From BP-464 sp045805505 (GTDB lineage Bacteria; Actinomycetota; Thermoleophilia; Solirubrobacterales; Solirubrobacteraceae): a DNA stretch of 64,000 nt. This document shows positions 16,273 to 24,103 of this stretch, one piece after another. Location of the stretch: assembly GCA_045805505.1 (NCBI GenBank), contig JBJMLA010000100.1, forward strand, positions 1 to 64,000. Direction: 5' to 3'. Numbering within the stretch: position 1 is the first letter of the stretch; every line of letters starts with the position of its first letter. A model generated the notes under the pieces. That model did no database searches. It saw only the letters and a list, made by a program, of their open reading frames with translations, and was not told the origin of the DNA. Both the position numbers and the translations under genes were made by a program.

Positions 16273-16878
16273 CTACTTGGCGGCGCTGAACCGCTCGGCG
16301 ACCTTGTCCCAGTTGACGACGTCCCACCAGGCCTTCAGGTAGTCCGGGCGCCGGTTGTTGTAGGTCAGGTAATAGGCGTGCTCCCAGACGTCGTTGCCCA
16401 GCAGCGGGGTCTGGCCCTCGAGGATCGGCGAGTCCTGGTTCGCGGTCTTGGTGAGCTTCAGCGCACCGCCGTCGAGCACCAGCCACGTCCAGCCCGAGCC
16501 GAACTGACCGACGCCGTTGGCCTCGAACTGCGACTTGAAGTCGTCGAACGAGCCGAACGCCTCGTTGATCGCGTCAGCCAGCTCGCCAGAGGGCTCGCCG
16601 CCGCCGTCGGGCGACATCGACTCCCAGAACAGCGTGTGGTTGGCGTGGCCGCCGCCGTTGTTGCGGAACGGGCCCTGCTGATCGGCCGGCAGCGACGACA
16701 GGTTGGCGAGGACCTCCTCGACCGGCTTGCCGTCGAGGTCGGTGCCCTCGAGCGCGGCGTTGGCCTTGTCGACGTACGCCTGATGATGCTTGTCGTGATG
16801 GAGCTTCATCGTCGCCTCGTCGATGGTCGGCTCCAGCGCGTTGTAGTCGTAGGGAAGCGGCGGGACCTCATAGGCCAT
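16273..16878 (-). CDS. Superoxide dismutase (Mn/Fe)
   Basis: A 201-residue cytoplasmic enzyme that dismutates superoxide to O2 and H2O2. All four metal ligands are visible: His27 (KLHHDKHH), His81 (HANHTLFW), Asp163 and His167 (DVWEHAYY). Length and the family signature DVWEHAYY are typical; Mn versus Fe preference is not decided by these residues. ATG 16878 has a good Shine-Dalgarno site (AAGGAG, minus strand of 16888-16893). It is divergent from proS across 61 bases. Confidence 0.96.
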   Translation of the reverse strand: MAYEVPPLPYDYNALEPTIDEATMKLHHDKHHQAYVDKANAALEGTDLDGKPVEEVLANLSSLPADQQGPFRNNGGGHANHTLFWESMSPDGGGEPSGELADAINEAFGSFDDFKSQFEANGVGQFGSGWTWLVLDGGALKLTKTANQDSPILEGQTPLLGNDVWEHAYYLTYNNRRPDYLKAWWDVVNWDKVAERFSAAK

Positions 16879-16939
16879 GGTGGAGAGCTCCTTGGGAGTC
16901 GTGTCGGTCTTTGGCCGGGACATTAGTGTTCGGCGCCCG

Positions 16940-18610
16940 ATGGCCCGTCTCTCCCAACTGCTCCTGCCCACCGAGCGCCAGCCCCCGGCCGACGCCGAGG
17001 CCCTGTCGCACAAGCTGATGGTCCGCGCGGGGCTGGTCCGCCAGGTCGGCACCGGCCTGTGGAGCTGGCTGCCGGCCGGCTGGCGTGTGCATCAGAACGT
17101 CGTGCAGATCGTGCGCGAGGAGATGGACCGCGCAGGCTGTCAGGAGATGCTCATGCCGGTCATCACCCCGGCCGAGCTGTGGAAGAAGTCCGGGCGCTAC
17201 GGGATCAACGAGGTGTTCAAGCTCTCCGACCGCAAGGGCGCCGAGCTGGTGCTGGCGCTGACCCACGAGGAGACCGTGACGCTGCACGTCGCCGGCGCCG
17301 TGCGCTCCTACCGCGACCTGCCCAAGCTGCTCTACCACTTCCAGACCAAGGGCCGCGACGAGGCGCGCCCGCGGGCCGGGGTCCTGCGCACCCGCGAGTT
17401 CATCATGAAGGACGCCTACTCGTTCGACCGCGACGCCGCGGGCCTCGACGAGAGCTACGAGACGCTTGCTCGCGCCTACGACCGCGTCTATGACCGCGTC
17501 GGCCTCGAGTGGTACTCCGTCGAGTCCGACGTGGGCGCGATGGGCGGCAGCGGGGCGCACGAGTACATGGCGCCGTGCCCGGCCGGTGAGGACGACGTCG
17601 CCCTGGCCGAGGGCTTCGCGGCCAACGTGCAGGTGGCCAGTGCCGAGCCCCAGTCGTTCCCGCCGCTGCCCGACAGCGTCTCCGGCGAGCTCCACACGCC
17701 CGGCACGACGACGATCGCCACGCTGGCCGAGCACCTCGGCGTGCCCCAGGCCAACCTTCTCAAGGCGTTCCCGATCGTCACCGAGGAGCGCGGCCTGGTG
17801 CTGCTGCTCATGCGCGGCGACCATCGCGTGCAGGAGATCAAGCTGACCAACGCGCTGGGCGGCGAGGAGTGGCGCCAGGCCACCGACGAGGAGCTATCGG
17901 AGAAGGGGATGGTCCCGGGCTACATGGGCCCGCGTGACGGCGTGCCGGTGCTCTACGACGCCGCGGTCGCGCCCGGCCGCTACGTCATCGGCGCCAACCG
18001 GCCCGAGTACCACGTGGTCATCGAGGTCGAGGCCGGCGAGCGGCTCGACGTGCGCCGCGTCGAGGAGGGCGACACCGTCAACGGGCAGCCCATCCGCATC
18101 GAGCCGGCCATCGAGATCGGCAACATCTTCAAGCTCGGCACCCGCTATTCCGAGCCGCTCGGCGCGACCTACCTCGACGAGAACGGCAGGGAGCAGCTGA
18201 TCGTCATGGGCTCCTACGGCATCGGCCCGGCGCGCATCGCCGCGGCCTCGGTCGAGCAGTTCGCCGACGAGCAGGGGATCTCGTGGCCCAAGTCGATCGC
18301 TCCGTGGGACGTCCACGTGGTGGCGCTGGGCAAGGGGGAGACCCCGGAGCGCGAGGCGGCGACCCGGCTGCACGACGAGCTGACCGAAGCGGGCATGCAC
18401 GTGCTCTTCGACGACACCGACCGCGGGACGGGCGAGAAGCTGACGGTCGCCGAGCTGCTCGGCCTGCCGCTGCGGCTCGTCGTCGGCAAGCGCGGCCTGG
18501 AGTCCGGCGTGGCCGAGGCGCAGGTCCGCCGCGGCGCCAAGGACCTCGACCCGGTCCCCCTGGAGGGCGCCGCCGACGCGGTCGCCGCGCTGTGGCCCGC
18601 AATCGACTGA
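16940..18610 (+). CDS. proS: Prolyl-tRNA synthetase
   Basis: A 556-residue class II aminoacyl-tRNA synthetase of the bacterial type, charging tRNA-Pro. Motif 2 and 3 regions (TREFIMKDAYSF; MGSYGIGPARIAAA) are present, the YbaK-like editing insertion lies at ~230-390 (EHLGVPQANLLKAFPI), and the anticodon-binding domain ends the protein (DVHVVALGKGE ... LPLRLVVGKRGL). ATG 16940 gives the usual N-terminus MARLSQLLLPT. The 3' end overlaps the next gene by 19 bases, so the two are cotranscribed. Confidence 0.97.
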   Translation: MARLSQLLLPTERQPPADAEALSHKLMVRAGLVRQVGTGLWSWLPAGWRVHQNVVQIVREEMDRAGCQEMLMPVITPAELWKKSGRYGINEVFKLSDRKGAELVLALTHEETVTLHVAGAVRSYRDLPKLLYHFQTKGRDEARPRAGVLRTREFIMKDAYSFDRDAAGLDESYETLARAYDRVYDRVGLEWYSVESDVGAMGGSGAHEYMAPCPAGEDDVALAEGFAANVQVASAEPQSFPPLPDSVSGELHTPGTTTIATLAEHLGVPQANLLKAFPIVTEERGLVLLLMRGDHRVQEIKLTNALGGEEWRQATDEELSEKGMVPGYMGPRDGVPVLYDAAVAPGRYVIGANRPEYHVVIEVEAGERLDVRRVEEGDTVNGQPIRIEPAIEIGNIFKLGTRYSEPLGATYLDENGREQLIVMGSYGIGPARIAAASVEQFADEQGISWPKSIAPWDVHVVALGKGETPEREAATRLHDELTEAGMHVLFDDTDRGTGEKLTVAELLGLPLRLVVGKRGLESGVAEAQVRRGAKDLDPVPLEGAADAVAALWPAID

Positions 18611-19197
18611 CCTTCCGCCGGTTGTCGGGCCTGGACCGCTCGGGTCCGCCGCCGCCCGAGACCCTGCCCGGCGCGCCGCTGCGCCCGCTGACCATCCCCA
18701 ACGCGATCGGCTACGTCCGCATCGCCTGCCTCGCCGCGTTCCTGGTCATCGCGCTCGGTGACGACAACGGTGAGGGCTGGACGCAGTTCTGGCTCTTCGC
18801 CGTGGTGGCGTGGGGCGACTCGTTCGACGGGATGGCCGCGCGCATCACCGGCCAGTACAGCCGGCTGGGCGCGCTCATGGACCCGGTCATCGACCGCGCG
18901 CTGGTTATCAGCGGCGTGATCGTCGCCTACGACCACGCGCTGCTGCCGCGGTGGGCGCTGATCGTCCTCGTCGCGCGCGAGGCGCTGATGCTGGCGGTCG
19001 GACCGTTCTACGTCCGCAAGCGCGGCGAGCTGAAGATCACGATGCTCGGCCGCTGGGCCGTCTGGCCGACGATGAGCGCCCTGGCGCTGTGCCTCGTCGG
19101 GGCCGATCCCGTCGATTCGATCCTGCTCTACATCGGGGTGGCGATGACCCTCGGCGCGACCGCGCAATACGCCCGCCAAGCCTCAACCTCAGCTTGA
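18592..19197 (+). CDS. CDP-alcohol phosphatidyltransferase family protein
   Basis: A ~201-residue membrane enzyme of phospholipid synthesis. The family motif DxxDGxxAR(x8)G(x3)D(x3)D is intact as DSFDGMAAR ... LGALMDPVIDR, followed by four to five membrane helices. Relatives join CDP-diacylglycerol to glycerol-3-phosphate, inositol phosphate or a second phosphatidylglycerol; PgsA-like activity is likely but not proven. GTG 18592 is the only reasonable start and overlaps proS by 19 bases. Confidence 0.88.
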   Translation: MARNRLTFRRLSGLDRSGPPPPETLPGAPLRPLTIPNAIGYVRIACLAAFLVIALGDDNGEGWTQFWLFAVVAWGDSFDGMAARITGQYSRLGALMDPVIDRALVISGVIVAYDHALLPRWALIVLVAREALMLAVGPFYVRKRGELKITMLGRWAVWPTMSALALCLVGADPVDSILLYIGVAMTLGATAQYARQASTSA

Positions 19198-19204
19198 TTG
19201 CATG

Positions 19205-19210
19205 TAAGCT
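19205..19210 (+). promoter_or_regulatory. Candidate -10 hexamer TAAGCT for the RsiG-like gene
   Basis: TAAGCT ends seven bases before ATG 19218. It lies in an AGCTT(N10)AAGCT inverted repeat at 19191-19210 that also spans the upstream stop codon. Confidence 0.55.
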
Positions 19211-19217
19211 CGCCGCC

Positions 19218-19484
19218 ATGGACACCTTCCCCGACCTCGGCTCGCTCTCGGATCAGGAGCTGAAGGACCTCATCCAGCAGCTCACCGAGGAAGAGGTCGA
19301 CATCTCGTACAAGCGGCGGATCCTGCACGGCAAGATCGACATCCTCCGTGCCGAGCTCGTCAACCGCCTCCGCAAGAAGCACGAGACCGGCGAGGACGTC
19401 ATCACCGGCGCCGACGTGCAGCGCCTGACCGACATCCTGGCGGGACGCGGCGTCCCCGAGTCCGAGGAGAACGCGGGCGAGTAG
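19218..19484 (+). CDS. RsiG-like protein, possible c-di-GMP-binding anti-sigma factor
   Basis: An 88-residue, highly charged, all-helical protein. Residues 26-41 fit the RsiG c-di-GMP motif E(X)3S(X)2R(X)3Q(X)3D as Glu26, Ser30, Arg33, His37, Asp41, with His in place of Gln. The surrounding DISYKRRILHGKIDILRAEL is the typical coiled-coil helix. In Streptomyces, RsiG holds sigma WhiG when c-di-GMP is bound; in Rubrobacter a single-motif RsiG acts as a dimer. Neither a WhiG gene nor its partner lies in the window. The role is inference; family resemblance is strong. Confidence 0.65.
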   Translation: MDTFPDLGSLSDQELKDLIQQLTEEEVDISYKRRILHGKIDILRAELVNRLRKKHETGEDVITGADVQRLTDILAGRGVPESEENAGE

Positions 19485-19508
19485 CCGGCGCGGAGAGGCC
19501 CACGGCCC

Positions 19509-19982
19509 GTGGCCATCCATTGCCCCGAGTGCGGGTTCGTCAACACCGAGGGGGCGAACTTCTGCCAGAAGTGCGGCGCCCACATCGGCGCGCCGGAGCC
19601 CACCGGCACCGAGCCGGTGACGGCGACCTACCGCGTCGGTGAGACCGGCGAGCTCATCGCCGTCGACCTCGAGGACGTCGTTGCGTCCGAGGGCGCGGCG
19701 CTGGTCATCCGCACCGGTGGCGGCCGCGTGGGGGAGAGCTTCCCGCTGCAGGGTGAGCGCGTCTCGGTCGGCCGACGGCCCGAATCCGACGTCTTCCTCG
19801 ACGACGTGACGGTCTCGCGCGACCACGCGCTGCTCGTCCACCGCACCGACGGCTGGCACCTCGACGACCTTGGCTCGCTCAACGGCACCTACGTCAACCG
19901 CGAGCGCATCGAGTCGCGCAAGCTCTCCGACGGCGACGAGCTCCAGGTCGGCAAGTACAAGCTCACGTTCCTCCAGCGATGA
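19509..19982 (+). CDS. Zinc-ribbon and FHA-domain protein, GarA-like
   Basis: A 157-residue protein: a CPECG/CQKCG zinc ribbon at 5-25, a linker, and an FHA domain at ~65-150 (VSVGRRPESDVFLDDVTVSRDHALL, given here in one family stretch, then GSLNGTYVNRERI). The Arg, Ser, His and Asn that bind phosphothreonine are present. In mycobacteria GarA is phosphorylated by Ser/Thr kinases and controls 2-oxoglutarate enzymes; it is followed there by a MerR gene as here. GarA lacks this zinc ribbon, and no clear ETT phosphosite is seen, so the mechanism may differ. Confidence 0.85.
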   Translation: MAIHCPECGFVNTEGANFCQKCGAHIGAPEPTGTEPVTATYRVGETGELIAVDLEDVVASEGAALVIRTGGGRVGESFPLQGERVSVGRRPESDVFLDDVTVSRDHALLVHRTDGWHLDDLGSLNGTYVNRERIESRKLSDGDELQVGKYKLTFLQR

Positions 19983-20737
19983 TGGCCGACGACGCCACCA
20001 TGCTCGCGGCTCCGGTCGACGACAGCCGGGCTCGCGAGAAGTCGATGACCATCGGCGCGGTCTGCAAGTCGCTGTCGCAGGAGTTCCCGGACATCTCGAT
20101 CTCGAAGATCCGGTATCTCGAGGACCAGAAGCTGCTGGCGCCGCGCCGCACGCCCGGCGGCTACCGCCTGTACTCGGCCGGCGACGTCACGCGGCTGCGC
20201 ACCATCCTGCGCCTGCAGCGCGACGAGTTCCTGCCGCTGCGCGTCATCCGCCAGGAGCTGGCCACCGGCGCGGCCGCCGACGAGGCGCCGCCTGCCGCCA
20301 CACCCGCCGGCCCGCGCGGCGCCCGTGCGCCCCGCTCGGCCATCAGCGTCCAGTCGCCGGGCTCGTCCTACTCGATCGACGACGTGATCGAGGACACGCG
20401 CGCGGACCCGACGCTGATCAAGGAGCTCGAGGAGTTCGGCGTCATCAAGGGCGACGTCCGCTCCGGCGTCAAGTACTACGACGAGACCGAGCGCGAGATC
20501 ATCCGCGCCGCCACCGAGCTGGCCCGCTACGGCGTGGCCGGGCGCAACCTGCGCGTCTTCCGCACCTCGGCCGATCGCGAGGCGGCGCTGCTGCAGCAGA
20601 TCCTGGCCCCGGCGCTGCGCTCGCGCAACGCCGAGCGGCGCAAGGAGGCCGTCGAGGCACTCGAGAACCTCGCCGCCGTGACCACGCACCTCAAGCACCT
20701 GCTGCTGATCCGGGACCTGCGCAAGATCGCGGGCTAG
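19979..20737 (+). CDS. MerR-family regulator, FtsR/Rv1828-like
   Basis: A 252-residue DNA-binding protein. The N-terminal winged helix (MTIGAVCKSLSQEFPDISIS, KIRYLEDQKLLAPRRTPGGYR, LYSAGDVTRLRTI) closely follows the Rv1828/FtsR pattern, followed by a disordered Ala/Pro stretch (~95-120) and a C-terminal domain with its own helical region (~130-250). FtsR activates ftsZ in corynebacteria; whether that holds here is inference. It overlaps the FHA gene by four bases (ATGA), and apt begins on the next base after its stop. Confidence 0.85.
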   Translation: MMADDATMLAAPVDDSRAREKSMTIGAVCKSLSQEFPDISISKIRYLEDQKLLAPRRTPGGYRLYSAGDVTRLRTILRLQRDEFLPLRVIRQELATGAAADEAPPAATPAGPRGARAPRSAISVQSPGSSYSIDDVIEDTRADPTLIKELEEFGVIKGDVRSGVKYYDETEREIIRAATELARYGVAGRNLRVFRTSADREAALLQQILAPALRSRNAERRKEAVEALENLAAVTTHLKHLLLIRDLRKIAG

Positions 20738-21259
20738 ATGGATCTGCGGGAGCACATCCGCGAGATCCCGGACTTCCCCAAGCCCGGGATCGGGTTCAAG
20801 GACATCACGACGCTGATGGCCGACGCCCGCGCGCTCGATGCCGCGGTGTGCGGCATGGCCGACGCGATCCGCGACGAGCGCATCGAGCTGGTCGTCGCCG
20901 CGGAGGCGCGCGGCTTCCTGCTGGGCCCGGCGCTGGCCCGCGAGCTCGGCGCCGGCTTCGTGCTGGCCCGCAAGCCCGGCAAGCTGCCCCACGACACCAT
21001 CAAGGCCGAGTACGCGTTGGAGTACGGCACCGACACCCTCGAGGTCCACAGCGACGCGCTGCATGCCGGCGCGCGCTGCATCGTCCACGACGACCTGCTG
21101 GCCACCGGCGGCACCGCCAAGGCGGTCTGTCAGCTCGTCGAGCAGCTCGGCGGCGAGGTCGTGGCGTGCCTGTTCCTCGCCGAGCTCGGGTTCCTGCCCG
21201 GCCGCGAGCGCCTGGCCGGCTACGACGTCCGCTCGCTCGTGGTCTACGAGGAGGAGTGA
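20738..21259 (+). CDS. apt: Adenine phosphoribosyltransferase
   Basis: A 173-residue purine-salvage enzyme forming AMP from adenine and PRPP. The N-terminus IPDFPKPGIGFKDITTLM is diagnostic for APRT; AEARGFLLGPALA and the PRPP loop VHDDLLATGGTA are intact. ATG 20738 abuts the stop of the MerR gene, and its own stop overlaps the next start (TGATG), so it is a middle gene in the operon. Confidence 0.96.
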   Translation: MDLREHIREIPDFPKPGIGFKDITTLMADARALDAAVCGMADAIRDERIELVVAAEARGFLLGPALARELGAGFVLARKPGKLPHDTIKAEYALEYGTDTLEVHSDALHAGARCIVHDDLLATGGTAKAVCQLVEQLGGEVVACLFLAELGFLPGRERLAGYDVRSLVVYEEE

Positions 21260-21702
21260 TGCCGACCGTGGCCCGCTCCCGTGAGGTCTCTGCGTCCCCC
21301 GAGGCGGTGTGGGGGATCGTCGGCGATCCGTACCACCTGCCGCGCTGGTGGCCGCGCGTGGCTCGCGTGGAGGCCGTGGCCGGCGGGCGCTTCACCGAGG
21401 TGCTCGGCGGCGCTCGCAGCGGGCGCTCGGTGCGCGCAGACTTCCGCATCGAGGAGAAGCGGCGCGGCGAGCTGCTGCGGTTCTCCCAGGAGGTCGCGGG
21501 CTCGCCGTTCGAGCGCGTGCTGCGCGAGGCCGAGACCGAGATCGCCATCGCGCCGGCGGGCGACGGGACGCGCGTGTCCGTGACGCTGCGCCAGAAGCTG
21601 CGCGGCATGTCGCGCCTCGGCGGCTTCCTCGTGCGCCGCGCGACGCGCAAGGTCATCGACGAGGCACTCGACGGGCTGGAGGACGCAGTTGGCCAGACGT
21701 AG
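21259..21702 (+). CDS. SRPBCC-family protein (polyketide cyclase/START-like)
   Basis: A 147-residue protein with the SRPBCC fold, a hydrophobic-cavity ligand binder. The opening VARSREVSASPEAVWGIVGD and YHLPRWWPRV, the central beta segment and the C-terminal long helix (RKVIDEALDGLEDAV) fit. No catalytic residue can be assigned. It overlaps apt by one base and the FAD oxidase gene by 14 bases. Confidence 0.78.
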   Translation: MPTVARSREVSASPEAVWGIVGDPYHLPRWWPRVARVEAVAGGRFTEVLGGARSGRSVRADFRIEEKRRGELLRFSQEVAGSPFERVLREAETEIAIAPAGDGTRVSVTLRQKLRGMSRLGGFLVRRATRKVIDEALDGLEDAVGQT

Positions 21703-23311
21703 CCGCTGGTGGGGCTGGGGCACCGACGCGCACGCGGGCACGCTGCCCGAGGCGGCGCTGCCGCTGCTGCGCGAGGAGCTCGGCGCGGACGCCTCCGTGC
21801 GCGGACCGGTCGCGCTCGAGGAGGTGGAGCTGGCGGCGCCGGCGCTCGACGCGGGCGTGCTCGACCGCCTGCGTGCGGTCGCGGGCGTGGCCGACGACCG
21901 CACGACCCGAATCGTCCATGCCGCCGGCAAGGGCTACGTCGACCTGGTGCGGCTGCGCGCCGGGACGCCGGCCGACGCCCCGGACGCGGTCGTGCGGCCC
22001 GGCGACACCGCCGGCGTGCTCGCCGTCCTGGAGCTGTGCGCCGCCGAGCGGATCGCCGTCGTGCCGTTCGGCGGCGGCACCAGCGTGGTGGGCGGCCTGA
22101 CCCCGGTGCGCGACGGGTTCGCCGGCGTCATCTCGCTCGACCTGGGCGGGCTGACCGGCATCGCCCGGCTCGACGAGCGCTCGCTGACGGCCACCGTCCG
22201 CGCCGGGACGCAGGGCCCCGAGCTCGAGGCGCTGCTGGGGGCCGACGGCTACACGCTCGGCCACTTCCCGCAGAGCTATGAGTACATCTCGATCGGCGGC
22301 GCGGTGGCCACGCGCTCGGCGGGCCAGGCCTCGACGGGCATGGGGCGCATCGACAAGCTCGTCACCGGCCTGGACTGCGTCACCCCCGCCGGTGCGATGT
22401 CCCTGGCGCCGTCGCCGGGCACCGCAGCCGGCCCCGACCTGCGCGACCTGCTGATCGGCTCCGAGGGCGCGCTGGGCGTTATCACCGAGGCGACGCTGCG
22501 CATCCGCCGCGCGCCGCGGGCCACGCGCTACGAGGGCTGGATGGTGCCGTCGTTCGCGGCCGGCGCCGAGGCGTTCCGCGAGCTCGAGCAGGCGGGGGAG
22601 GCCCCGGACGTCGCGCGGCTCTCCGACGCCGACGAGACGCGCTTCTCGATGGTGGTGTCGGGCGCGACCGCCGGGACCAAGGGCGACGTGCTGCGCCGCT
22701 ACCTCGGCGCCCGCGGCATCTCCGGCGGCTGCCTGATGATCGTCGGCTGGCTCGACGAGCCGGCGGCCATTGCGCGCCGTCGCGCCGCCGCTGCCGCGGC
22801 CATCCGCCGGATCGGCGGCGCGGGGCTCGGAGCATCGGCCGGTCGTTCGTGGGAGAAGAACCGCTACCACGGGCCGTACCTGCGCGACCACCTGCTCGAT
22901 CGCGGCGTGATGGCCGAGACGCTCGAGACCGCCACGACCTGGGACAACCTGTTCGTGCTCTACGACGCGGTCCGCGGCGCGCTGCGCGACTCGCTGACCG
23001 GCCGCGGCACGCCGCCGATCGTCTGGTGCCACATCTCGCACCTCTATCCCAGCGGCTGCTCGCTGTACTTCACGTTCATCGCGCGCCAGGAGCGCGGGAG
23101 CGAGCTCGAGCAGTGGGCGACCGCCAAGGCCGCCGCGTGCCAGGCCATCGTCGGCCACGGCGGGACGATCACCCACCACCACGCCGTCGGGCTCGACCAC
23201 GCGCCGTACCTGCCCGCCGAGGTCGGCCCGCTCGGCATCGCCGCGCTTCGTGCCGTCAAGTCCGAGCTGGACCCCGCCGGGATCATGAACCCCGGCAAGC
23301 TGCTGGCGTGA
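21689..23311 (+). CDS. FAD-linked oxidase, alkyl-DHAP synthase-like
   Basis: A 540-residue flavoprotein of the PCMH/vanillyl-alcohol-oxidase fold. It begins with WWGWGTDAHAG, has the FAD pyrophosphate loop VVPFGGGTSVVGGL, GHFPQSYEYISIGGAVATRSAGQ (in two adjoining parts) and, near the C-terminus, GGTITHHHAVGLDH with the His cluster typical of alkyldihydroxyacetonephosphate synthase. Family members make ether lipids or oxidise hydroxy acids. TTG 21689 is the likely start; it places the conserved WW motif near the N-terminus. The gene is followed directly by a hairpin repeat. Confidence 0.85.
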   Translation: MARRSRWWGWGTDAHAGTLPEAALPLLREELGADASVRGPVALEEVELAAPALDAGVLDRLRAVAGVADDRTTRIVHAAGKGYVDLVRLRAGTPADAPDAVVRPGDTAGVLAVLELCAAERIAVVPFGGGTSVVGGLTPVRDGFAGVISLDLGGLTGIARLDERSLTATVRAGTQGPELEALLGADGYTLGHFPQSYEYISIGGAVATRSAGQASTGMGRIDKLVTGLDCVTPAGAMSLAPSPGTAAGPDLRDLLIGSEGALGVITEATLRIRRAPRATRYEGWMVPSFAAGAEAFRELEQAGEAPDVARLSDADETRFSMVVSGATAGTKGDVLRRYLGARGISGGCLMIVGWLDEPAAIARRRAAAAAAIRRIGGAGLGASAGRSWEKNRYHGPYLRDHLLDRGVMAETLETATTWDNLFVLYDAVRGALRDSLTGRGTPPIVWCHISHLYPSGCSLYFTFIARQERGSELEQWATAKAAACQAIVGHGGTITHHHAVGLDHAPYLPAEVGPLGIAALRAVKSELDPAGIMNPGKLLA

Positions 23312-23313
23312 CC

Positions 23314-23364
23314 CGTCGAGTGGACACTTCGCGGGCTCCCAGCCCGTCAACTGTCCACTCGACG
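23314..23364. repeat. Hairpin repeat, copy 1
   Basis: Arms CGTCGAGTGGACA (23314-23326) and TGTCCACTCGACG (23352-23364) are perfect inverted repeats of 13 bases. After a C-C mismatch (23327/23351) the stem resumes with TT/AA and a GCGGGCT/AGCCCGT-like inner stem around a CCC loop. A second copy with nearly identical arms and the same mismatch lies at 25466-25512. It sits just after the FAD oxidase stop and may end its transcript. Confidence 0.85.
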
Positions 23365-23366
23365 TA

Positions 23367-24103
23367 GTGGCGGGCCGGGTGCGGCTGTACATCACCGGCG
23401 CCACGGGCTATCTCGGCAGCGAGGTGGCGCGGCAGGCCGGATGGGTGGGCGAGCGGGTCGAGGTGCTCGACGCGGACGCGGTGTACGAGGCCGTCGCCGG
23501 CTGCGACGCGGTGATCCACACCGCCTACCGCAAGGACGACGCCCGGGTCAACGTGGAGGGCTCGGCCAACGTCGCTCGCGCCGCCGCCGCGCACGGGGCC
23601 CGGCTCGTGCACATGTCGACGGATCTCGTCTACGCCGGTGACCTCGGGCGCGCCGTCGGCGAGGACGATCCCGTGGCGCCGCTCGATGCCTACGGGCAGA
23701 GCAAGGCGCTGGCCGAATGGGAGGTCGCCGCGGCGTGTCCGAGCGCGGTGCTGGTGCGCACGAGCCTCATCTACGGCGGCGCGGAGCCCGCGCCGCACGA
23801 GCGCATGGCGCAGGAACCGGGCGCGCGCTTCTACGAGGACGAGATCCGCTGCCCGATTCAGGTCGGCGATCTCGCCGCGGCCGTGCTCGAGCTCGCGGAG
23901 CGGCCGGAGATTGCCGGGCCGCTGAACGTCGCGGGTTCCGACGCGGTCACGCGCTGGGAGTTCGCCTCGCTGATCACGGGGCGCGACGACCTCCCCGGGC
24001 GCGGCGGCCGGCGGGAAGACCGGGAGACCTCACGCTGGACTGCTCGCGCGCGGCGGCGCTGCTGCGCACCCCGCTGCGGGGTGCGCGGGCCGTGCTCGGC
24101 TAG
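23367..24103 (+). pseudogene. NAD-dependent epimerase/dehydratase (RmlD-like), frameshifted near the 3' end
   Basis: The first ~205 residues are a short-chain Rossmann enzyme: LYITGATGYLGSEVA (NAD loop), MSTDLVYAG, and YGQSKALAEWEV with the catalytic Tyr and Lys. After WEFASLITGRDDLP (about 24000) the frame turns into Arg/Cys-rich nonsense, while the +2 frame carries a family-like end, GRPGDLTLDCSRAAALLRTP then LRGARAVLG, stopping at TAG 24101-24103. A one-base change in the G/C-rich run at ~23990-24015 explains this. GTG 23379 is an alternative start. It ends on the CTAG shared with the next gene. Confidence 0.7.
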
